A stretch of DNA of 20,429 nt from CAYWVK01 sp964461865 (lineage in GTDB: Bacteria > Patescibacteriota > Microgenomatia > Levybacterales > UBA12049), in the NCBI GenBank assembly GCA_964461865.1, contig CAYWVK010000008.1, positions 1 to 20,429 of the forward strand, written 5' to 3'. The notes under the pieces are model-generated. The model was not told where the DNA came from. It ran no database searches and saw only the letters and a program-made list of their open reading frames with translations. The position numbers and the translations under genes are program-made. This document shows, piece by piece, positions 15,327 to 20,429 of the stretch. Position 1 is the first letter of the stretch; every line of letters begins with the position of its first letter.

Positions 15327-17285
15327 ATGGATGGTTTTAGTAAAATTGATATAGACGTTAATGAGAAAGCAGAAGCTGCCAATAAAGGTGTGTCGGATTT
15401 TTCTTCAAAAAAACTAACTTCAGTAAGAAAAAAAAGAGGTTTTAAAAAGCCACTCTTAATTGTTCTTGTAGTATTAATAGCAATAGCAGTATTAACAGTT
15501 TTTACAATAGTTTTGCCGGCAAAAAAAACCATGGATTCGGCAAAAAAGGCCTATTCCCAAGCAACCCTAGCAGTTGATGCAATAAAGAAACAAAATGTTG
15601 AATTAGCAAGTGATGAGCTTACTAAAACCAAGATAGAGCTTGAAAATACCAAAAAAGACCTTGATTCAATGGGCTATTTAAAATATGTACCGATTGCTAA
15701 TTGGTACTACGCTGATGCAACCCATCTTTTAAATGCAGGTTTTTCAGGGCTTGAAGCAGCTAGGATTTTAGTTGAGTCGGTTGAGCCTTATGCCGATGTA
15801 TTAGGCCTTAAAGGGCAAGGAAGTTTTGTAATGGGATCAGCAGAGGTAAGAATTCAAACAGCAGTTAAAACAATGGATAAGGTAACTCCAAAAATTGATG
15901 AAGTTGTTGTAAAGCTCGAGGAAGTGAAAAAAGAAGTAGATAGCATTGATGTTAATCGCTATCCATCGTTTTTCGGCGGAGATAAGATAAGAAATAGTCT
16001 AGACACTTTTAAAAATTTAACAGATAACGGAGTAACAATAATTAGCGACGCTGCTCCTCTTATTAAAGTATTGCCAAAGCTTTTAGGTGAGCCGGAAGAA
16101 AAAAAATACTTAGTTATTTTCCAAAATGATAAAGAGCTTCGTCCTACAGGTGGCTTTATGACAGCATATGCAATTTTTAGAATTGACGGAGGAATAATTC
16201 ATGTTGATTCCTCAAGTGATATTTACGAGTTGGATAATAAGATTTCAGGGAAAAAGGCAGCACCGGAACCATTAAAAACATACATGCCCAAGGTTCCTCT
16301 TCTTAACTTAAGAGATACTAATTTGTCTCCAGATTTTATTAAATCAATGGAAGAGTTTAATAAACTATACGATAAATCACCGGGACCTGATGTTGACGGC
16401 ATAATTGCAATAGACACTCATGTCTTAGTTTCAGTAATGGAAATATTAGGAGAAATAAATGTAGGGGGAACAACCTTTACTACAGAAATAGATAAAAGAT
16501 GTAATTGTCCACAGGTTATTTATGCCTTGGAAGAATATGCAGATAGACCGGTTGGTTATGAGAGAACAAATAGAAAAAGTATCATTGGTGATTTGATGTA
16601 TGCAATTATGAATAAAGCTTTTTCATCATCACCTAAACTTTATTGGGGACCGCTTTTCCAATCTATTCTTTCGGAAACTTCAGAAAAACACGTGCTTTTC
16701 TATATGTATGATAAGGAAGCACAAAAGGGGATTGATAGTTTGAATGCTTCGGGAAGAATATTACCGTTTGATGGTGATTATTTCCACCTTAATGAAGCAA
16801 ACTTTGGAGGAGCAAAATCAAACATGTACGTTTCGGAAAGCGTAAAGCATGAGTACGATGTAAAAGATGACGGAACAATTACAAAAACAGTAACCGTAAG
16901 TTATAAAAATCCTTATGCTCCGTCTGATTGTAATCTAGAAAGAGGAGGACTTTGTTTGAATGCAATTCTTAGAAATTACTTTAGATTTTATGTTCCAAAA
17001 GGAAGTGAGTTGGTAAACTCTAAGGGGTCTGAAGTGAAAATGACTACCTCTGAAGATTTAGGAAAAACTGTTTTTGACGGCTTTATGACAGTAAGGCCAG
17101 AAGGTGCTGCGACCGTTACCATTACTTATAAACTTCCTTTTAAACTTGAAAAGGGTTCGGTGCTTCCGGTTATGATTCAAAAACAACCTGGAACAAGTGA
17201 TTTTGAATACAGTATTAACTTAAACGGAAAAGAGGTAAATAAATTTAAGCTAAATACTGATGTAAAGCTTGAACTTAATCCATAA
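15327..17285 (+). CDS. DUF4012 domain membrane-anchored protein
   Basis: The 652-residue protein has a basic cytoplasmic N-terminus (KKLTSVRKKRGFKKP), one membrane helix (about 42-63), and a large extracytoplasmic part. A helical region (about 66-245) with heptad-like KKDLD, KLEEVKKEVDS stretches is followed by the DUF4012 core, where KELRPTGGFMTAYAIFR (269-285; RPTGG at 272-276) is the recognisable signature. A beta-rich tail (about 500-652) ends the protein. DUF4012 proteins are widespread in Patescibacteria and Gram-positive bacteria and often lie beside polysaccharide genes, but their biochemical role is not established. Its position right after the initiating sugar transferase, with its own promoter, suggests a cell-envelope job such as glycan export, attachment or assembly; that is inference. 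A second ATG four bases later is out of frame, so 15327 is the start. Confidence 0.88.
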   Translation: MDGFSKIDIDVNEKAEAANKGVSDFSSKKLTSVRKKRGFKKPLLIVLVVLIAIAVLTVFTIVLPAKKTMDSAKKAYSQATLAVDAIKKQNVELASDELTKTKIELENTKKDLDSMGYLKYVPIANWYYADATHLLNAGFSGLEAARILVESVEPYADVLGLKGQGSFVMGSAEVRIQTAVKTMDKVTPKIDEVVVKLEEVKKEVDSIDVNRYPSFFGGDKIRNSLDTFKNLTDNGVTIISDAAPLIKVLPKLLGEPEEKKYLVIFQNDKELRPTGGFMTAYAIFRIDGGIIHVDSSSDIYELDNKISGKKAAPEPLKTYMPKVPLLNLRDTNLSPDFIKSMEEFNKLYDKSPGPDVDGIIAIDTHVLVSVMEILGEINVGGTTFTTEIDKRCNCPQVIYALEEYADRPVGYERTNRKSIIGDLMYAIMNKAFSSSPKLYWGPLFQSILSETSEKHVLFYMYDKEAQKGIDSLNASGRILPFDGDYFHLNEANFGGAKSNMYVSESVKHEYDVKDDGTITKTVTVSYKNPYAPSDCNLERGGLCLNAILRNYFRFYVPKGSELVNSKGSEVKMTTSEDLGKTVFDGFMTVRPEGAATVTITYKLPFKLEKGSVLPVMIQKQPGTSDFEYSINLNGKEVNKFKLNTDVKLELNP

Positions 17286-17303
17286 AATTACCTCTGAAAA
17301 ATT

Positions 17304-17849
17304 ATGCGTTCTTTTAAAACCGACGGAATAGTTATAAAACGAAAAAATATTGGTGAATCGGATAAATTAATAACAGTTCTTACCAAGACTTTTGGAAAAA
17401 TTAGAATAAAAGCCATCGGAGTTAGGAAAATAAATAGTAAACGCTCTCCCCATGTTGAACCGCTTAATTTAACATCACTTTCTTTTTATAAAGGGAAAGC
17501 AGCACCTATTTTAACTGAAGCATATACCAGAAACAGTTTCCCTGATATTAAAAATAATCTAAAAAAAGTAGGATATGCATATTATGTTTGTGAGTTGGTA
17601 GACGTACTATGTCCTGATAATCAGGAAAGCGAAAGACCATTTTTGCTTCTTTATGATATTCTTGAAAAACTATCAAGAGGCTTTGATGTAGATTTAGTAA
17701 TTAAGAAGTTTGAGATTGATCTTTTAAGTTCTTTGGGATATTTTGATTTAACAGTTGTTAATAATACGACAAATGATTTATCTTGTGTAGTTGAGCAGAT
17801 TATTGAGAAAAAATTAAAAACAAAACAAATCCTCCCAAGATTAATCTAG
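17304..17849 (+). CDS. recO: DNA repair protein RecO
   Basis: The 181-residue protein carries the RecO N-terminal OB-fold (about 1-80): FKTDGIVIKRKNIGESDKLI, then LTKTFGKIRIKAIGVRK and the VEPLNLTSLSFYKGK strand pair. A helical C-terminal part contains YAYYVCELVDVL and FEIDLLSSLGYFDL. RecO anneals SSB-coated DNA and loads RecA with RecR. The usual length is about 230-260 residues with a four-cysteine zinc site. This one is short and lacks that site, as some Patescibacteria RecO proteins appear to. Its final codons TTA-ATC-TAG form the first 9 bases of an 18-bp direct repeat that recurs at 19110, so the end of the gene marks the edge of the toxin-antitoxin island. Whether the original reading frame was longer before that island arrived cannot be decided here. 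Confidence 0.85.
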   Translation: MRSFKTDGIVIKRKNIGESDKLITVLTKTFGKIRIKAIGVRKINSKRSPHVEPLNLTSLSFYKGKAAPILTEAYTRNSFPDIKNNLKKVGYAYYVCELVDVLCPDNQESERPFLLLYDILEKLSRGFDVDLVIKKFEIDLLSSLGYFDLTVVNNTTNDLSCVVEQIIEKKLKTKQILPRLI

Positions 17850-17858
17850 CTTTTTAAA
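17841..17858 (+). repeat. 18-bp direct repeat, left copy (recO 3' end)
   Basis: TTAATCTAGCTTTTTAAA at 17841-17858 is identical to 19110-19127. This copy includes the last two recO codons and the TAG stop. The flanking bases differ (A before and G after here; C before and A after in the right copy), so the exact identity is 18 bp. Confidence 0.85.
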
Positions 17859-17908
17859 GACCTTATTTTTTCTAAAATTTCATAATCGGATTTTACCCTA
17901 AATATCGA

Positions 17909-17936
17909 TTGACTTATATTATCAAAGTATTATAAT
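17909..17936 (+). promoter_or_regulatory. Strong promoter of the first toxin-antitoxin pair
   Basis: TTGACT (17909-17914, 5 of 6) and a perfect TATAAT (17931-17936) are spaced 16 bp. The -10 is part of the palindrome TATAATTATA (17931-17940), which could be an operator for the RHH antitoxin. Nine nucleotides separate the -10 from ATG 17946, leaving at most a few untranslated bases. Confidence 0.75.
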
Positions 17937-17945
17937 TATATTATT

Positions 17946-18236
17946 ATGAATAAGACAGTTTTGCAGATTCCAATTAATCGAGATTTAAAAATTACCGCTG
18001 AACAAGAAGCTTTGTCTCAAGGTTTTTCTTCTCTTCAGGAGCTAGTTAGGGTATTTTTATCTAAAATTGCGACACGTAGAATAGAGATTACACTTCAAGA
18101 ATCAACCATGCTTTCAGGAGTGAATGAAAAAAGGTATCTTGATATGACAAGAGATTTTGAATTGGGGAAGAATACTTATTCTTCAAATTCAGTAAGTGAC
18201 TTAATAGATAAGCTACATGAAAATTCAATATCATAG
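17946..18236 (+). CDS. RelB/DinJ-like antitoxin (ribbon-helix-helix)
   Basis: The 96-residue protein starts with a short beta strand (TVLQIPINRDL) followed by two helices (AEQEALSQGFSSLQELVRVF and LSKIA), the ribbon-helix-helix arrangement of RelB/DinJ antitoxins that binds operator DNA as a dimer. The C-terminal half (about 50-96) is polar and probably disordered until it wraps the toxin. It overlaps the following toxin gene by 20 nt, the normal antitoxin-first order. A strong promoter lies immediately upstream, with a palindrome over its -10, which fits autorepression. No Shine-Dalgarno is present. The family call rests on fold pattern, gene order and toxin partner. Confidence 0.82.
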   Translation: MNKTVLQIPINRDLKITAEQEALSQGFSSLQELVRVFLSKIATRRIEITLQESTMLSGVNEKRYLDMTRDFELGKNTYSSNSVSDLIDKLHENSIS

Positions 18237-18480
18237 AGAGTTTCTAAAAAACTACAAAAAAAGAATTGCTCCATATCCTAAGCTTGAACTACAATTTAAA
18301 AAACAACTGGAAAAGCTCATCACAGATCCAGATGACCCAACCATAAAAGACCATAAGTTAATCGGTAAAAGAAAGAATTTTCGTTCATTTTCAATTACAG
18401 GAGATATAAGGATAGTGTATATAATTGTCGATAGCAATATCTGGCTATTTGATATTGGTTCTCATAATCAAGTTTATTGA
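18217..18480 (+). CDS. YafQ-like RelE-superfamily mRNA interferase toxin
   Basis: The 87-residue basic protein has the small RelE/YafQ fold pattern: KIQYHREFLKNYKKR, then LITDPDDPTIKDHKLIGKRK, FRSFSITGDIRIVYII and the closing DIGSHNQVY. By manual alignment from memory to E. coli YafQ, H46, D63, H83 and the final aromatic Y87 occupy catalytic positions, while the second active-site histidine (YafQ H63) is S59 here. Many family members vary there. Such toxins cleave mRNA in the ribosomal A site. The start overlaps the antitoxin gene by 20 nt, so translation is coupled. Activity is plausible but cannot be proved from sequence. Confidence 0.85.
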   Translation: MKIQYHREFLKNYKKRIAPYPKLELQFKKQLEKLITDPDDPTIKDHKLIGKRKNFRSFSITGDIRIVYIIVDSNIWLFDIGSHNQVY

Positions 18481-18505
18481 ACAAATTAGTTTCTGTTATC
18501 CGCCA

Positions 18506-18527
18506 CTCCCCGGAGCTTTGTTTTTTT
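18506..18527 (+). terminator. Weak candidate intrinsic terminator between the two TA pairs
   Basis: CTCC (18506-18509) and GGAG (18512-18515) can form a very short GC-rich stem, followed by CTTTG and a run of seven T. The stem is only 3-4 bp with a minimal loop, so it is marginal. Its position after the first toxin and before the second promoter, and the local GC spike in AT-rich DNA, are the reasons to note it. Confidence 0.3.
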
Positions 18528-18539
18528 AGACTTAGGATA

Positions 18540-18569
18540 TTGACACGATTGTACAAGTTATTGTACAAT
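18540..18569 (+). promoter_or_regulatory. Consensus promoter of the second toxin-antitoxin pair
   Basis: TTGACA (18540-18545) is a perfect -35, and TACAAT (18564-18569, 5 of 6) is the -10 at 18-bp spacing. Nine nucleotides separate the -10 from ATG 18579, so the mRNA should have almost no leader. The frame is open upstream to an ATG at 18477, but that start would place this promoter inside the coding region and is rejected. Confidence 0.8.
18548..18569 (+). promoter_or_regulatory. Paired TTGTACAA palindromes, YefM-type operator
   Basis: Two identical palindromic octamers TTGTACAA (18549-18556 and 18561-18568) are separated by GTTA. Including the outer bases they form an inverted repeat with 9-bp arms (ATTGTACAA and TTGTACAAT). 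The TGTACA cores are 12 bp apart centre to centre. E. coli-type YefM-YoeB operators are known to use TGTACA cores at this spacing. The second copy covers the -10, so binding by the antitoxin or its toxin complex should block RNA polymerase. Confidence 0.78.
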
Positions 18570-18578
18570 TATTTAACT

Positions 18579-18836
18579 ATGACTAATCTTATTTCAATAT
18601 CAAACGCCAGGGCAATTTTGCCTGATTTAGTTGAGAAGGTGAATGAAAAGCTTGAAAGAGTTGTAATTACTGTAAGCGGAAAGCCTAAGGTGGTAATGGT
18701 AAGCATGGAAGAGCTTGAATCATTAGAGGAAACCGCAGAAATTTTTGCTGAAAACCCTAATATTATAAAAGATCTTAAAAAAAGTGAAAAACAAATAAAA
18801 CAAGATAAATTCACTTTATTGAAAGATTTAAAGTAA
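18579..18836 (+). CDS. Phd/YefM-like antitoxin
   Basis: The 85-residue acidic protein begins MTNLISISNARAILPDLVEK, the Phd/YefM DNA-binding fold, followed by VVITVSGKPKVVMVSMEELESLEE (about 28-51), the classic conserved strand and helix of this family. The C-terminal tail (about 55-85) is charged and probably wraps the toxin. The gene directly follows a consensus promoter overlapped by two TGTACA palindromes of YefM-operator type. It precedes the RelE toxin gene by 7 nt. It should neutralise the toxin and, alone or as a complex, repress the operon. Confidence 0.9.
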   Translation: MTNLISISNARAILPDLVEKVNEKLERVVITVSGKPKVVMVSMEELESLEETAEIFAENPNIIKDLKKSEKQIKQDKFTLLKDLK

Positions 18837-18843
18837 CTTTTAT

Positions 18844-19092
18844 ATGCAGCTTGCTCTTTCTGAAAACGCAAAGCGCGAATACAAAAAAATCCCCAAACGA
18901 GAACAAGTGAAGATTAAAAGAAGGCTAATTGCGATAGAAAATGATCCTTATTTAGGTAAGAAGTTAGCAGGAGAGCTAGCAAAATATTATTCAGTTAGAG
19001 TATGGCCTTATCGTATTGTTTATATAATCGATAAAGGAAACCAGATAGTTTGGGTAAATAAAATACAACATAGACAAGGTGCTTATAAATAA
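18844..19092 (+). CDS. RelE/ParE-superfamily toxin
   Basis: The 82-residue basic protein fits RelE: LSENAKREYKKIPKREQVKI (N-terminal helices), ENDPYLGKKLAGELAKYYSV, then VRVWPYRIVYIIDKGNQIVW and the ending VNKIQHRQGAY. R52, R57, H76 and Y81 are in the positions usually used for RNA binding and cleavage in RelE enzymes. The pattern is RelE-type rather than YoeB, although its partner and operator look YefM-like, so the pair mixes the two classical systems. No Shine-Dalgarno is seen; it is likely translated after the antitoxin in a shared mRNA. Expected role: ribosome-dependent mRNA cleavage under stress. Confidence 0.88.
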   Translation: MQLALSENAKREYKKIPKREQVKIKRRLIAIENDPYLGKKLAGELAKYYSVRVWPYRIVYIIDKGNQIVWVNKIQHRQGAYK

Positions 19093-19105
19093 GACAAATT
19101 TTGTC
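19093..19105 (+). repeat. Short perfect inverted repeat after the RelE toxin
   Basis: GACAAA (19093-19098) and TTTGTC (19100-19105) flank a single T immediately after the toxin stop codon. The loop is too small for a hairpin terminator, so a protein-binding site or chance is more likely. Confidence 0.4.
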
Positions 19106-19109
19106 ACGC

Positions 19110-19127
19110 TTAATCTAGCTTTTTAAA
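19110..19127 (+). repeat. 18-bp direct repeat, right copy (before glyS)
   Basis: This is identical to 17841-17858. It carries a non-functional copy of the last two recO codons and stop, 28 nt before the glyS start. The end of the repeat runs into a small palindrome, CTTTTTAAAAAG (19119-19130). Confidence 0.85.
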
Positions 19128-19139
19128 AAGACACTTTTC

Positions 19140-19148
19140 TGCTATTAT
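19140..19148 (+). promoter_or_regulatory. Extended -10 promoter of glyS
   Basis: TGC (19140-19142) followed by TATTAT (19143-19148, 5 of 6) forms an extended -10 with 7 nt to ATG 19156. The -35 region (about TTTTTA) is poor, which is usual for extended -10 promoters. It lies to the right of the direct repeat, so glyS keeps its own promoter whatever happens to the toxin-antitoxin island. Confidence 0.55.
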
Positions 19149-19155
19149 TAAGAAA

Positions 19156-20429
19156 ATGGAAAACAACTTGCTTGAAAAAATAACAGCGCTTGCTAAAAGA
19201 AGGGGTTTTGTATATCCCTCATCCGATATTTATGGAGGGATGGCAAACACCTGGGATTTTGGACACTTCGGAACGCTTTTAAAAAACAATTTAAGAGACC
19301 TATGGTGGGAAAGCTTTGTTTTAAAAAGGGATGATATGGTAGGAATTGATGCATCTATTTTTTTAAATCCTAAGGTTTGGGAGGCTTCAGGACATGTTGC
19401 CAATTTTACAGATGCTTTAATTGATTGTAGGAATTGTAAATTTAGAACCAGGGCAGACCAGTTAATTGAGGAAAATGATCCTGATATTAAAGTTGAGGGA
19501 TTACCTGTTTTAGAATTAACAAAAATAATAAAAGAAAAAAACATTAAGTGTCCAAAATGTGGAAAAACACAATGGACAGAGGTCAGAAGATTTAATCTTC
19601 TTTTTGAAACAGAAATCGGAATAGTTGAACAAAATAAAGCAAAAGCTTACCTTAGGGGAGAAATTGCTCAGGGAATATTTTTAAATTTTAAAAATGTTTT
19701 GGATACAATGAGGGTTAAAATTCCCTTTGGAATTGCACAAGTTGGAAAAGCTTTTAGAAATGAAATAACCATGGGGCAATTTATTCATAGAACCCTAGAG
19801 TTTGATTTAATGGAGTTTGAATATTTTATAAGAGAAAAGGAATGGGAAAAACAATTTGAGTATTGGAAAAATGAAATGTGGGATTTTGCTACAAAAAAAA
19901 TTGGGATTAGCAAGGATAATTTAAGATGGAGAGAGCATGAAGAATTTGAAAGATCTCATTATTCAAAAAAGACCATGGATATTGAATATAAATATCCGTT
20001 TGGCTTTAAGGAAATGTTTGGACTTGCATACAGAACTGATTTTGATTTAAGTAATCACGCTTTGCATTCAGGAAAAGATTTAGCTTATCAGGATTTAGTA
20101 ACTAAAGAAAAATTTATTCCGCATGTAATTGAGCCAACATTTGGATTATCCAGATTAACCGGTATTGTCCTTTTTGATAGCTATAGAGAAGAAGAAATAA
20201 AAGGTGAGAAAAGAGTATATCTTGCTTTTTCTGCTAAGGTTGCTCCGATTAAAGCAGCAGTTTTTCCGCTTCTTTCCAATAAGGAAAACTTGGTTAAAAA
20301 AGCAAGAGGAATATATAAAGATTTAAAAGAAAATGTAAATGGACCGGTTCTTTTTGATGACAGGGGAAATATCGGAAAAAGATATTTTGCCCAGGATGAA
20401 ATCGGAACACCGTATTGTATAACCGTTGA
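19156..20429 (+). CDS. glyS: Glycyl-tRNA synthetase, dimeric class II type (3' partial)
   Basis: The frame runs from ATG 19156 to the window edge (424 complete codons, no stop), so the C-terminal end is missing. The enzyme charges tRNA-Gly with glycine. The start ITALAKRRGFVYPSSDIYGG is typical of the alpha2 GlyRS. Two CxxC pairs (C91/C94 and C132/C135) form a probable zinc ribbon. Motif 2 is VGKAFRNEIT (196-205, R201), and motif 3 is FGLSRL (329-334, R333). An anticodon-binding HGTP domain begins at about KVAPIKAAVFPLL and continues past the window. This is the archaeal/eukaryotic-like and Gram-positive form, not the alpha2-beta2 GlyQ/GlyS pair. It lies 28 nt after the right direct repeat and has an extended -10 just ahead of it. 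Confidence 0.96.
   Translation, partial: MENNLLEKITALAKRRGFVYPSSDIYGGMANTWDFGHFGTLLKNNLRDLWWESFVLKRDDMVGIDASIFLNPKVWEASGHVANFTDALIDCRNCKFRTRADQLIEENDPDIKVEGLPVLELTKIIKEKNIKCPKCGKTQWTEVRRFNLLFETEIGIVEQNKAKAYLRGEIAQGIFLNFKNVLDTMRVKIPFGIAQVGKAFRNEITMGQFIHRTLEFDLMEFEYFIREKEWEKQFEYWKNEMWDFATKKIGISKDNLRWREHEEFERSHYSKKTMDIEYKYPFGFKEMFGLAYRTDFDLSNHALHSGKDLAYQDLVTKEKFIPHVIEPTFGLSRLTGIVLFDSYREEEIKGEKRVYLAFSAKVAPIKAAVFPLLSNKENLVKKARGIYKDLKENVNGPVLFDDRGNIGKRYFAQDEIGTPYCITV

Larger units (their letters stand above)
17841..19127 (+). other. Putative toxin-antitoxin island bracketed by direct repeats
   Basis: The 1.29-kb segment between recO and glyS contains two complete toxin-antitoxin pairs and nothing else. 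It is bounded by the exact 18-bp repeat that covers the recO 3' end. Removing one repeat and the contents would leave recO ending normally about 30 bases before glyS, a spacing like the other junctions in this window. There is no integrase or transposase inside, so if it moved it did so in trans or by homologous exchange. The repeat is compatible with a target-site duplication, an att-like site that restores the gene end, or a recombination footprint. Confidence 0.5.

Noticed and set aside
18477..18578. Start of the Phd/YefM-like antitoxin at ATG 18477
   Set aside because: This would place a consensus promoter and the paired operator inside the gene and add 34 residues unlike the family; ATG 18579 fits both.
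18569..18871. 100-residue minus-strand frame antisense to the Phd/YefM-like antitoxin
   Set aside because: It mirrors the codons of the antitoxin and has no upstream signals; considered as an antisense regulator but unsupported.
19093..19105. GACAAA-T-TTTGTC as a transcription terminator
   Set aside because: The loop is a single base, the stem is AT-rich, and no U-tract follows directly.
1..20429. Alternative genetic code with TGA as glycine, as in some Patescibacteria
   Set aside because: TGA ends several genes exactly at ATGA overlaps with the next start codon (for example 4637-4639, 9255-9257 and 13531-13533), so it is a stop here.
1..20429. CRISPR array, tRNA, rRNA or transposase
   Set aside because: No spaced repeat array, no cloverleaf-like sequence in the short intergenic gaps, and no transposase or integrase motif was seen in the translated frames.

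Overview
The window is an AT-rich, very gene-dense bacterial segment. It has short intergenic gaps, many 1-4 nt stop/start overlaps (ATGA, TAATG), almost no recognisable Shine-Dalgarno sequences, and TGA used as a stop. Together with a DUF4012 protein, a short RecO lacking zinc cysteines, a dimeric-type glycyl-tRNA synthetase and abundant small toxin-antitoxin-like genes, this suggests a Candidate Phyla Radiation (Patescibacteria) genome, perhaps Microgenomates. That placement is inference: no rRNA or ribosomal protein gene is in view. All supported genes are on the + strand.

Layout. (1) 1-117 is the 3' remnant of a GT4 glycosyltransferase that stops in mid-fold. A 10-bp tandem repeat and a Fic protein with a C-terminal winged helix follow (141-1165). 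(2) 1207-2879 holds a GT4 glycosyltransferase and a hexapeptide-repeat acyltransferase. (3) 2902-3775 is a two-gene toxin-antitoxin-like module: a small putative partner and an AbiEii-type nucleotidyltransferase. It has its own promoter and abuts the next gene directly. (4) 3776-11307 is a tightly overlapping surface-glycan operon: GT2, a 1059-residue O-antigen ligase/polymerase fused to a GT-C-like half, a second GT-C membrane glycosyltransferase, GT4, and GT2. (5) 11358-15288 is a second glycan unit: two GT4 enzymes, mannose-1-phosphate guanylyltransferase, and the initiating polyprenyl-phosphate sugar-phosphate transferase. (6) 15327-17285 encodes a DUF4012 membrane-anchored protein. (7) recO (17304-17849) and glyS (19156 to the window end) are separated by two complete type II toxin-antitoxin pairs. 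The first is RelB/DinJ-like with a YafQ-like RelE toxin; the second is Phd/YefM-like with a RelE toxin.

The glycan genes read as a coherent pathway. GDP-mannose is made by ManC, glycan synthesis is started on a polyprenyl carrier by the monotopic phosphoglycosyltransferase, and the chain is extended by cytoplasmic GT2/GT4 enzymes. It may then be decorated by the acyltransferase and polymerised, transferred or modified outside the membrane by the integral-membrane proteins. No flippase or ABC exporter is visible here.

The most interesting structure is at recO-glyS. The two toxin-antitoxin pairs are bracketed by an exact 18-bp direct repeat that contains the last two codons and the stop of recO, so the pairs look like an island placed at the recO 3' end. 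The second pair is preceded by a perfect TTGACA, a TACAAT -10 and two TTGTACAA palindromes 12 bp apart, resembling the known YefM-YoeB operator. Across the window, unit-leading genes repeatedly show a -10 box only 6-9 nt before the ATG, which predicts leaderless or nearly leaderless mRNAs.
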